Shown: positions 55,540 to 64,000 of the stretch, in pieces | Numbering within the stretch: the stretch's first letter is position 1 | Layout of the letters: each line of letters starts with the position of its first letter | NCBI GenBank assembly: GCA_020137815.1 | Contig: CM035354.1 | Location: forward strand, 6,400,015 to 6,464,014 | Length of the DNA stretch: 64,000 nucleotides | Reading direction: 5' to 3' | DNA from: Hormiphora californensis | Lineage: Eukaryota; Ctenophora; Tentaculata; Cydippida; Pleurobrachiidae | The notes under the pieces: generated by a model | Database searches by the model: none | Told to the model about the DNA's origin: nothing | What the model saw: only the letters and a program-made list of their open reading frames with translations | Program-made: the position numbers and the translations under genes

Positions 55540-56955
55540 TTAAAGTGGGAGTGGACCGACACAGAATTGGACAATGTTGTTGTAGGTAGTAGAGTACGGT
55601 GGCAGATTCCGGCCAAGAGTTTTTTCAATCAAGTGAAATATTTTTGTTTGAAGTTTTATAAAAATTTTATTTCAAAATAAAAATAAACATGTCGTTAAAA
55701 TTATTGGCCGGAATCTGCCACGCGGGTGGCAGATTCCGGCCAAGATTCTCAAAAAACCTTGGCCAGAATCTGCCACACACGTGGCAGATTCTGGCCAACC
55801 AACTAAAACTTGTTTATATCAAAGCGAAAACCACTGTACCCGACTAATTTTGAATCACGTAAGATACTTTTCCAATCCCTCAGAGGTCGGGAAAGTGTCA
55901 TAATTGACCATAATTGGGTCTAATTGACCCAACTTACAACTGTTCACCTTAAAACGATAGACGCTTATGTGAAGGCACTTTTCCGACTAATTTTGATACG
56001 CTGAATCACGTAAGCAACTTTTCCAAGTCCTCAGAGATCGACAAAGTGCCCTAATTGAGCAATTAAGGCTAATTAGACCCAATTATACCCAATTAAGGCA
56101 TTTTCCCGACCTCGGAGGACTTGGAAAAGTTGCTTACGTGATTCAGCGTATCAAAATTAGTCGGAAAAGTGCCTTCACATAAGTGTCTATCGTTTTAAGG
56201 TAAAAAGTTGTAAGTGGCATCAATTAGACCCAATTATGGTCAATTATGACACTTTCCCGACCTCTGAGGGATTGGAAAAGTATCTTACGTGATTCAGCGT
56301 ATCAAAATTAGTCGGGTACAGTGGTTTTCGCTTTGATATAAACAAGTTTTAGTTGGTTGGCCAGAATCTGCCACGTGTGTGGCAGATTCTGGCCAAGGTT
56401 TTTTGAGAATCTTGGCCGGAATCTGCCACCCGCGTGGCAGATTCCGGCCAATAATTTTAACGACATGTTTATTTTTATTTTGAAATAAAATTTTTATAAA
56501 ACTTCAAACAAAAATATTTCACTTGATTGAAAAAACACTTGGCCGGAATCTGCCACCGTAGTAGAGATTATTTCTCTGAGCATTTTGCTTTTTTCCCGCT
56601 TAAAATTGGCCCCTCCATCACTGAGATACTTTTGTCTGTATCGTTTTTACCATCGTTTTTACCATCGTTTTTAGGATGTGTAGAACGTACTCTATGTACT
56701 CTATATGTTGGGAGCATGACATCACGCATCTATCTCTGTATTCTCTCTGTAGGTAGTACATCGAACATGCCCGGGCGCGCACACATACAGAATACAAGAG
56801 ATAGATGCGTGACGTCATGCTCCCAACATAACAAAAGTATCTCAGTGATGGAGGGGCCAATTTTCAGCGGGAAAAAAGCAAAATGCTCAGAGAAATAATC
56901 TCTACTACCTACAATAATCTTGTCCAATTCTGTGTCGGTCCACTCTCACTTTAAA
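55540..56955. mobile_element. Outer foldback element, split by a second foldback
   Basis: The left end (TAAAGTGGGAGTGGACCGAC) is the reverse complement of the right end at 56935-56955. The inner arms (56567-56636 and 56823-56900) and a further palindromic centre pair as well. Without the 966-bp insertion it would be about 450 bp. No coding frame. Confidence 0.75.
55595..56560. mobile_element. Inner foldback element with GGCAGATTCCGGCC repeats
   Basis: 966 bp, nearly a perfect hairpin. The ends TACGGTGGCAGATTCCGGCC and complement are flanked by GTAGAG (55589-55594 and 56561-56566), a probable 6-bp target duplication. The motif GGCAGATTCCGGCC or its GGCAGATTCTGGCC variant occurs three times per arm. 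No coding frame. Confidence 0.82.
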
Positions 56956-57089
56956 TGTTAATTTCCTGTTCAGTCTTCACAGTTTAGCAATTGATTTACT
57001 GAATTTCAGATCGAATCTTATTGGCCAGAATTCTTTTATGAATCTCTTTCAAATGTATTCCTCACCAATTCCAGTTCTTGTTTAGTGTT

Positions 57090-57179
<90 letters not shown>

Positions 57180-57190
57180 AGAGAGAGAAG

Positions 57191-57221
<31 letters not shown>

Positions 57222-57228
57222 GAGAGCG
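57090..57228. repeat. (AG)n microsatellite
   Basis: About 80 bp pure AG followed by an interrupted part, between neurochondrin and the Ly6-like genes. Confidence 0.95.
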
Positions 57229-57619
57229 AGGGGGGATGAATCAGAAAGCACATATATGTCCAGAAATCTTATTGGCCAGAATTTTCTAATTGCAGTAGTT
57301 AGTCCGTGGTTATAATGATTGCTCTTTCACCTTACCTTCCTGTTCTTTCTGAAGAGAAGCTTCTAATATTGTAAATCTTTCCTCAGCTTCTCTTGTCGGT
57401 AAGACCTGCAATCTAAAGCAAATAAACAGAACTACAGCTGATCAACCAATTATTAAAGCTACTCGTATTATCGTCTCTAAATGGACGCCGTAAAATCCGT
57501 TTTGGGTTATTGTAGAAACTTTGCTTGAGCCATATTGTTATTGATATCTAATATCTATTCATTACTATCTAGCAAATCAAACTACTCAATTTTTCCATCT
57601 TTTAGTTCCCAGTGCCAAA

Positions 57620-57937
57620 ATGATCCGAACCTGCCTGCTCCTCAGCATTCTCCTCGGAGTGTCTCTGTCTATCAAGTGCTATGTTGGAGCAATTACTGAT
57701 CAGGGGCAAGGTGCAAAAACAAGAATGGATTGTACTAATATGTATAGTAGCTGCAGTAAGTCAACAACTGGTGCTACTACTACTTACGCGTGTGGCGAGT
57801 GTATTTTATCCAGCTGTCAGAAGTGCACCTTCAACTACTGCAATGATGATGATACGTCAAGCGGCTCAACTATCTCTGGTGGTACTCTACCCGTTGCAGT
57901 CATTATCATCGCTTCCATTGTGATTTGGATGCTCTAA
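57620..57937 (+). CDS. Ly6/uPAR-like small GPI-type protein, copy 1
   Basis: 105 residues: signal peptide (1-17, MIRTCLLLSILLGVSLS), a compact domain with eight cysteines at residues 20, 38, 45, 58, 61, 66, 69 and 74, ending in the CN pair (YCND) typical of three-finger Ly6 folds, and a hydrophobic C-terminal tail (LPVAVIIIASIVIWML) that fits a GPI signal. Short for the family (usually 70-90 mature residues with 8-10 cysteines). The start is preceded by CACTTTAGTTCCCAGTG-like leader sequence shared in part with copy 2. Surface role inferred; partner unknown. Confidence 0.75.
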   Translation: MIRTCLLLSILLGVSLSIKCYVGAITDQGQGAKTRMDCTNMYSSCSKSTTGATTTYACGECILSSCQKCTFNYCNDDDTSSGSTISGGTLPVAVIIIASIVIWML

Positions 57938-58199
57938 ACATATAGGAGAGAAGTGTTAGAAACTGTGTGAGAAAGACTGTGAAGGACAAACCACTGTGAA
58001 ATCGCTGAGTTTAGTGTGAGTTAAATACTGAAATAGAAGAAAATATAATGTATTATTTATGCGAATATCTACTACAATTTATTATTTTGTATTGTACAAT
58101 TTTGACCAATTCTTGAGTCACATAGTTTTGAATACATACAATGAATAGTGTTTATTTAGGACTGTAGAGGAGCGAGGTCTTTCTCTCTAGGTCTCACAA
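57938..58199. other. 3' flank of Ly6-like copy 1
   Basis: AT-rich, no gene seen. Confidence 0.4.
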
Positions 58200-58385
58200 A
58201 AATGGACTTTATGTGTGTGTACCCTGGCATGCCAGATGTATTGCCTACAGGGGGAATACAGAGAAATATCTCAGTAATGGAGGGGAAATTTAAGTGGGAA
58301 AAAGCAAAATGGTCATTGGTCAGAGAACTATTATCTACTACCTACAACTTGTCCAATTCTGTGTGGGTCCACTCTCATTTTAAAG
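58200..58385. repeat. One-armed, diverged copy of the outer foldback element
   Basis: Shares ATCTCAGTAATGGAGGGG, CTACTACCTACAA and TTGTCCAATTCTGTG blocks in order with the right half of the element at 55540-56955. It lies between the two Ly6-like genes. Confidence 0.65.
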
Positions 58386-58938
58386 AAAAAACAGCGATTT
58401 AGCAGTAGGGAGTAGGACGGGATACCGATCCGTGATCACGATCACATCAGACGACTGTCTGAGTTGACAGACACGGATGTGAAGGAAGCACGTGGAGTGA
58501 AAATGATATATTGTGGTGCACAATTTAGTGCTACTAAAACAAAAGGATTTGTTCTGTACTGTTTGTGTGATATATAAAACTCATAATACTCACTGCACAA
58601 TTTCATTGAATTTTTCTTCTCATTTTACAACTTCGTAATTTCGGCTAGAATGACAGTGAAGTCATACGATAAGACTCCTACTGCACACACAAACATTATC
58701 TCTCTACCTCTCATTGTACCGTCCATGCTTTCTTTTCCTCTCGCTGTACGTCATTCTTTGTGGATTTTGCTTCCCTCAAAGATTTGCTATGTTTTCTTTA
58801 CCCCTGTATGTGTGTTATTGCAGCACACTTTCTATATCTATGTTGTTTCTGATAGTATACTGTGATACTTGTAGGCTAGAAATCTCATATCATTAATATT
58901 TACTGCCAAATACATTTCCCACAGTTCCTAGTGGTAAA

Positions 58939-59232
58939 ATGATCCGAACCTGCCTGCTCCTCACCATTCTCCTTGGAGTGTGTCTGTCTATCAAGTGCTA
59001 TACTGGAGTCACTAATAATGGTGATGGTGCAATGGTGAAGACAGACTGTACCAACCTTTTTAGTAGCTGCAGTGAGTCAACAGTCAGCGGAATTACTACT
59101 CACTCGTGCGGTGGTTGCAGCGGCCTCGTATCCAACTGTAAGGATTGCTCCTCCGATCTCTGCAATGGTGGCACCTCTGCTCTCCCAGCACTGGCGGTCA
59201 TCATTTCTTCCATTTTGTTGTGTATGTTCTAA
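58939..59232 (+). CDS. Ly6/uPAR-like small GPI-type protein, copy 2
   Basis: 97 residues, clearly a tandem paralogue of copy 1: same MIRTCLLL leader and SIKCY start, eight cysteines at the same relative places (20, 37, 44, 57, 60, 67, 70, 75), LCNGG near the end of the domain and a hydrophobic tail (LAVIISSILLCMF). TTTCCCACAG just upstream (58915-58924) looks like a splice acceptor, so a 5' untranslated exon may exist. Confidence 0.75.
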   Translation: MIRTCLLLTILLGVCLSIKCYTGVTNNGDGAMVKTDCTNLFSSCSESTVSGITTHSCGGCSGLVSNCKDCSSDLCNGGTSALPALAVIISSILLCMF

Positions 59233-61129
59233 ATAGAGCAGAGAAGAAAGTGTAAACTGCATGATAGAGACAGAAGACTGTGAAATTGCTGAGTTAATTG
59301 TGTTACAATCGGAAAATAGAGAAAGAAAGCGTCGTGTGCTTTTTACAAAACCCGTCATTATACTGATTTTGAATGTTTAATTCTTGAACTGTAGTTCAAT
59401 CTGTTCTGTACACGTGGTCAAGATTTAGCTTGCATTAAATATGTTTTGTGTGTCAAATATTCCTACTGCTGACTATTTTATTGAGTTTGATTTTTCCTTT
59501 CTTTATCACATGTGTTTTGCAGTACCATTACCAATCAAAAGAAGTCATTCTGATTTTTCATGAATGAGATCTCATCAGGATCAGGGAGGAAAGTTTAACC
59601 AAACCACTTCCACAACCGTGATCTGCCCGTATTTATGTTTCCCCTTTCAACCATTGATCAGTAGGGCGTGTAGGGCAGGATTCCGGCAGGATATTGTCGA
59701 TTTTGGGGACCGTTTTTAAAATTTCAAGGATAGAAATTATCCTTATGTTTCACAATCGCAGGGAGTGTGGGGGACACAGACCTGCCCGTTGAATCCCTTT
59801 TGAAATATCATTGTTGATAAAATGACCAGATAACAAATCTTATTTCATTGAAACTGTATCTGCATAATTCGACAAAAAATTGACAGAAAACCGGTAATCG
59901 AGGATTGAGGAATGCCTTGTATGTATGGTATGGCTCACACCATCATTTTATTTCATAAAATGAGCACACTCGGTAGTTCAAGGAATGCAATTCCTTGGAA
60001 TGAGGAAGGAATCTGCCGGATTTCTTGAGAAAATCCGAAGATTTAAATTGTGAGATACACAACTTGCTAGGGTACCTTATTACTGACAACATGCCTGTTA
60101 AGGGACATGTACTGTTTATCATTCAACAACCTCTTCTCCTCATTCCTTCGTCCCTGGAGTGAAGGAGCGTGTTCTATGGAAGAGATAGAGCTAGATAGAG
60201 ATGTTACTGTCAGAAATAAAGGATATCGAGAGGAATGAAGGCAATTTAGCAAAAGAGGCGGAGATAGAGAGGTAGGTAGATAGAAAGATAGGGATAGAGA
60301 GAGAGGGAAAGAGAGATAGAGATAGAGAGAGAAATAGAGAGAAAGAGAGTGAGAGAGAGGGTGATAGAGAGAAGGAGTGAGAGAGGAAGAGAGATATGTA
60401 AAGAGATAGAAAAGTTTTCTAAGAAAACTTAGTTAACTATCGACAGATTAGCACCAGTACTCATATATCAACACGAAAAAAAAGCAAAATAATAATTTCC
60501 ATGGAAAGATATATCCCTCTCAGACTATATATCCCTGTTCTTTGTCTAATAAATATATCAGCTATTTGCCTAATATCCTCGGTGCTTGTAGAGTTCCACG
60601 GATATTACTGATACGGGCCACAGTATTACCAGTCGAGAATGCCATTATTGTTCCTTGTACTAGTCGCATTGGCCTTGATAGCATCCATATCCCTCTTATT
60701 AAAACTAAACGGATGATAGGATTTGCATTTGACATCAAAGCAACTGGTATCGGGCTGGATGAAAGGACAGGGTTTTGGGTGGAATAACTGACAGTCCGTG
60801 ACAGTGCAACCATTCTCAGTGGTACAGAGAAAGAGAGAGAGAAGAGAGAGAAGATAGAGAAGATGAGAGAGAGAGAGAGAGAGAGAAGATAGAGAGGATA
60901 GAGAGAGAGAGAGCGAGAGATACGCTTATACTCTTGCTGAGCTCCCTGCGCTCTCTCTTTCTCTTCGTCTCTCTGTATCTCTCTCCTCTCTCTCTAGGCT
61001 CGCTCGCGCTATCTCTCTCTATCTATTCTCGCCGCCTCCTGCTCCTAGATTTGCGATCGGTACGAACGCCCCAGTTCTACATAATATATATAATATAAAA
61101 TATTTCTTCGGCAGAAATTTCTAACTAAT
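59233..61129. other. Downstream region of Ly6-like copy 2
   Basis: No convincing gene. Frames around 60542-60813 are open on both strands but without motifs I recognise. 60230-60400 and 60820-60920 are GA/GATA-rich simple sequence. Confidence 0.45.
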
Positions 61130-61375
61130 TCTAATTCTCTTTGCAGCAGCATGCTTACTTTTCCTCTAACCATCTTTCATTCTTAATTGTTTATACTACC
61201 CCAAAGATTTGCCACGTTTCCAGTACCCCTGTTATATATAATATGTGTGTCATTGTAGGACCCTTTCTATATCTATCTTGTTTCTGCTGTATGCAGTAAT
61301 ACTTGTAAGCTAGAAATTTCACTATATCATTAATATTTACTGCCAAATACATTTAATATTTCCCACAGTTCCTAG
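61130..61375 (+). pseudogene. Upstream region of a third Ly6-like copy, interrupted by a LINE
   Basis: Matches 58690-58935 in order (CAAAGATTTGC, GTGTGT-ATTG, TTTCTATATCTAT, AATATTTACTGCCAAATACA, CCCACAGTTCCTAG). Similarity stops about 8 bp before where the ATG should be, exactly at the LINE tail. No Ly6 coding sequence follows in the window. Confidence 0.7.
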
Positions 61376-64000
61376 TTGTTGTTGTTGTTGTATGCGCCTC
61401 CGCTTCCGGTCCTCCACTTGAGTTTTTATCCCGTCAGGCAGCCAGTTCCTCACGCCCGAGATGGACGGAGCTCAGGTTCCAGAGTTTCCTCTTTCCTCCG
61501 GGAGAGTATTCTTCCTCCGACTTATGTCCATGGATTTAGAGATAAGGGTGGAATCGTCTCCCATAACTGTCTTGACAGGTCTCATGAAACAGGACCGCAC
61601 CAGCACTGTTTTCACATTGTGCCAGTCTCGGATATCTCCAGCGATCCCTGGTGAGTGGTGTCTCAGCATTGATCGCTTTCGATGTGGCCTTGGCTAGGAC
61701 AATTCGGACGCTCCATTGACTATGGCACCTTTGTAGATTTTGCGCTGCCAACCTCTGATTTGTAATCAGTACTCCATGTGGGTTCATGGAACATCACTTT
61801 TTGTTCATGATGCAGATGCAGCGTCCGGCCGTTCATGGGGTAGTTAGGGCAGGTTCCTTCCCAAAACGGAACTCTGGCTTGTGGAAAGTTTAGTGGGTTC
61901 GGTATCTATGTGCGTCACTCATAGAAATTTGTTTTATTGTGTGAGATAGTGGTTTGAGTTGTGGAGGGTTATCTGAAGAGTTTGCTTTTATGTATTAATT
62001 GGGTGAATTTGTTCCAGTCAAGGTTCTCGTCTCCATAGATTTCCTCGACCACATTTTGGTAGTTTAGTCTGTATCTAACCTCATCAAGTCTGGGGCAGTA
62101 TATGATGACATGTTCTGAGTTCTCTTTCGCGTTGCAGAGGTCGCATTTTGGGCTAATTTTTGTATCTTGGTGGTGTTGGGAGGCCGCGAGGTTGTTTTGG
62201 CCCGAGATTGCTAGTGTTAATTCTCTGAGCAGAATTTTATCAGTGACTTTGATGGGATTTTGTATTAGCTCTTTTACTATGGCGGTTGTGAATCTGTTGT
62301 ATTTCTTGTTTATCAGGTTCGTCGTGTTTCTTGTTTTTAGATATTCTTTGATCTTGTTTTTGATCTGGGAGGTATTTAATCCTATGCCATTTTGAGTGCT
62401 TGGGCTCGCTGCCGCTGCTTCTTTTGCCAGCTTGTCTGCTTTTTCATTTCCTGCGATGTTGGCGTGAGCTTTGACTTTTTCTATTGTTAATGTGTTTGAT
62501 TTTTGAAGCTCGTGTAATTTTGATATCGTTCTGGTTAATTGTTTGGAACAACTTAGCTTCCCAAAAATTCTGTTTATCGTGGTTTGTGAGTCTGACTTGA
62601 TTATTATGTTATGGTTGGTAATTTTTTTGTTGAGGAGGTGGTCGGCTACTATTTCGATAGCCTTGAGTTCGGCTTGGTTAATAGTGTTTTCTGGTGCAAG
62701 GGGATATTTGAGTTCGCATACCTCTTCGGGGAAGTATATTGCTGCGCCTGCTCCCGTAATTTGCTTGAAAGGCTTTTTGGTTTTGATTACCGATCCATCG
62801 GTGTATGCCACTATTTCTTTCCATTGGGGGTAAGGTATTCCTTGGATCATGTTAATCGGAACTGGAGCTGAGTTGTCTATATTTTCTGTGGTTATTCCTA
62901 TCTCTTGTAGCAGTTTTGTCATCTCTTTCGCGTGGGTGGGGAAGGCTCTCTTTCCATGGTTCTGATCGGGGAGCCATCTGTTGTTTGTTAAAAGGTGGAG
63001 AAATTCTGCTACCAAGGTCTTTATGATGTGGTTATCTGCTGGGGCTGTCCCTGCCAGGGTGTGCATTACTATGGGTTGGGTTTTGCTGTGTGCACCTGTG
63101 ATGATTCTTAGCGCGTGGTTTTGGGCAGCTTGGACTTTTTCGTATAATGCTTTATTGTTTAGTAATCGGTGACCCCATAATGTTGCCGCATAGGTGAGTT
63201 GGGGCATGATTAGCTGATTGTGTATGAATCGTGCTTTAGCAATGTTCATTCCCCAGTGTTGGGCGAAGTTTCTTCTTAGTGGTCCTGCTATAGCTTTCAT
63301 TGCTGCTATTTTTGTGCTGACGTGTTTTTTGTAGCTTAGATGTGAGTCTAATATGACTCCTAGGTAAGTAGCTTCTGTTTTGATAGGATAGTCTGTTCCT
63401 TGAACTGTTATTTTTTGGAGTTTGTGTCTTTGGGTGGGGTTGTGGAATACTACTATGTTGGTTTTGGTTTCGCTAAGGTTTAGGCCTTGTCCTATTGCCC
63501 ATTTCTTTATGATGTCGATTTGATTTTCTATGAAATTTTTCATTGTGTATTTTAGGTCTAGTCCTGTGATGATAATTGCTATGTCATCTGCGTATATGAT
63601 GATTGCGTTTTTCCTTATCTTGGGTATTTTTAGGAGTGATTCTATGCAAAGGTTCCATAGGAGAGGAGATAGTATGCCCCCTTGAGGAATGCCTCTCTCT
63701 ATTTTCCATGTAATCCTTTCACCACCATGAGAGAGAATTATGTGTCTGTTCCTGAGACATGTTGAAATCCAGTTGCAAATTATTTCCGGTATATCTGAGC
63801 CGTCTAGTCCTTTTTCTAACGCATGGAAATGTACCCGGTCGAAAGCTCCTTCGATGTCGAGAAAGGCTCCTAGAGCATACTGACTGTTTGCCATTGAGTC
63901 TTCTATTTTGTTTGATAGTTCGTTTGCTGCCGTAATTGTGGATTTCCCACTTATAAATCCATGTTGGTTTTTGAAGAGTTTAGCGTTTATGTTCCTTTCT
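61376..64000 (-). mobile_element. Non-LTR retrotransposon with RNase H (I/R1-like), running off the window
   Basis: The 3' end is a (CAA)n tail on the minus strand (61376-61391), followed by about 575 bp of 3' untranslated sequence up to the ORF stop at 61969. The body continues beyond 64000. Confidence 0.88.
61969..64000 (-). CDS. LINE ORF2 protein, reverse transcriptase and RNase H (5' part outside window)
   Basis: The frame is open from the window edge to 61969, at least 675 residues. Order: NQHGFISGKSTITAANEL (finger region), GAFLDIEGAFDRV, RGIPQGGILSPLLWNL, the catalytic IIYADDIAI, thumb region with TYLGVILDSHLSYKKHV, then an RNase H domain with YTDGS, NQAELKAIE, IKSDSQTT and NEKADKLAKEA (all acidic catalytic residues present), and a terminal CDLCNAKENSEHVIIYCP zinc-knuckle-like motif. 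RNase H downstream of RT places it in the I/R1/Tad-type group. No stop or frameshift is seen, so the copy could be recent and coding-competent in this part. Confidence 0.9.
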   Translation of the reverse strand, partial: ERNINAKLFKNQHGFISGKSTITAANELSNKIEDSMANSQYALGAFLDIEGAFDRVHFHALEKGLDGSDIPEIICNWISTCLRNRHIILSHGGERITWKIERGIPQGGILSPLLWNLCIESLLKIPKIRKNAIIIYADDIAIIITGLDLKYTMKNFIENQIDIIKKWAIGQGLNLSETKTNIVVFHNPTQRHKLQKITVQGTDYPIKTEATYLGVILDSHLSYKKHVSTKIAAMKAIAGPLRRNFAQHWGMNIAKARFIHNQLIMPQLTYAATLWGHRLLNNKALYEKVQAAQNHALRIITGAHSKTQPIVMHTLAGTAPADNHIIKTLVAEFLHLLTNNRWLPDQNHGKRAFPTHAKEMTKLLQEIGITTENIDNSAPVPINMIQGIPYPQWKEIVAYTDGSVIKTKKPFKQITGAGAAIYFPEEVCELKYPLAPENTINQAELKAIEIVADHLLNKKITNHNIIIKSDSQTTINRIFGKLSCSKQLTRTISKLHELQKSNTLTIEKVKAHANIAGNEKADKLAKEAAAASPSTQNGIGLNTSQIKNKIKEYLKTRNTTNLINKKYNRFTTAIVKELIQNPIKVTDKILLRELTLAISGQNNLAASQHHQDTKISPKCDLCNAKENSEHVIIYCPRLDEVRYRLNYQNVVEEIYGDENLDWNKFTQLIHKSKLFR

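Noticed and set aside
60542-60813. Overlapping open frames on both strands downstream of the Ly6 genes
   Set aside because: No motif, signal peptide, homology or splice context; probably chance.

Overview
This window is a piece of an animal nuclear genome. Genes are split by short GT-AG introns. Recognisable products include a Groucho/TLE co-repressor, the DNA polymerase epsilon catalytic subunit, neurochondrin, PEX11, ZCCHC9, EFCAB10, a class A GPCR, Ly6-like proteins and non-LTR retrotransposons. Groucho and neurochondrin point to Metazoa. The diverged GPCR, the unusual Groucho N-terminus and the PAN/cysteine-repeat receptor would fit an early-branching animal (sponge, cnidarian, ctenophore or placozoan), but the sequence alone does not settle the lineage.

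Layout. 0.1-1.1 kb (+): single-exon GPCR. 1.4-3.6 kb: LINE remnant and a 0.9 kb terminal-inverted-repeat element. 4.9-16.9 kb (+): Groucho/TLE. Its first Q-domain exons and its WD40 exons are clean, but the middle (about 8.6-13.5 kb) is full of homopolymer runs and probable frameshifts. 18.4-19.3 kb: inverted-repeat insertion with G-run/C-run ends. 19.9-29.4 kb (-): LRR-like gene, PEX11, ZCCHC9 and EFCAB10, the last hosting an orphan basic ORF and a TTAA-flanked foldback element. 29.8-52.3 kb (-): complete 33-exon POLE gene. By my reading all exon phases agree and give about 2,179 residues. 52.6-54.5 kb (-): neurochondrin, only about 260 bp upstream of POLE. 55.5-57 kb: one foldback element inserted in another. 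57.6-59.2 kb (+): two tandem Ly6-like genes, followed at 61.1 kb by a third copy's upstream region that ends at the 3' tail of a LINE running off the window on the minus strand.

The main theme is genes inside genes. POLE introns carry three unrelated genes. One is a 1,095-residue membrane protein with four PAN-like modules and about 80 short CxCxG units arranged in 85-residue higher-order repeats (+ strand). One is a papain-family protein whose catalytic cysteine is glycine (- strand). One is a small secreted discoidin-like protein (+ strand). Introns also carry at least three long inverted-repeat elements. The Cys-repeat receptor is the best candidate for an undescribed system; next come the G-capped element and the TTAA foldback element.

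Long (CT)n tracts are common and mostly lie as polypyrimidine in the sense direction of the gene that contains them. I recognised no tRNA, rRNA or CRISPR array.
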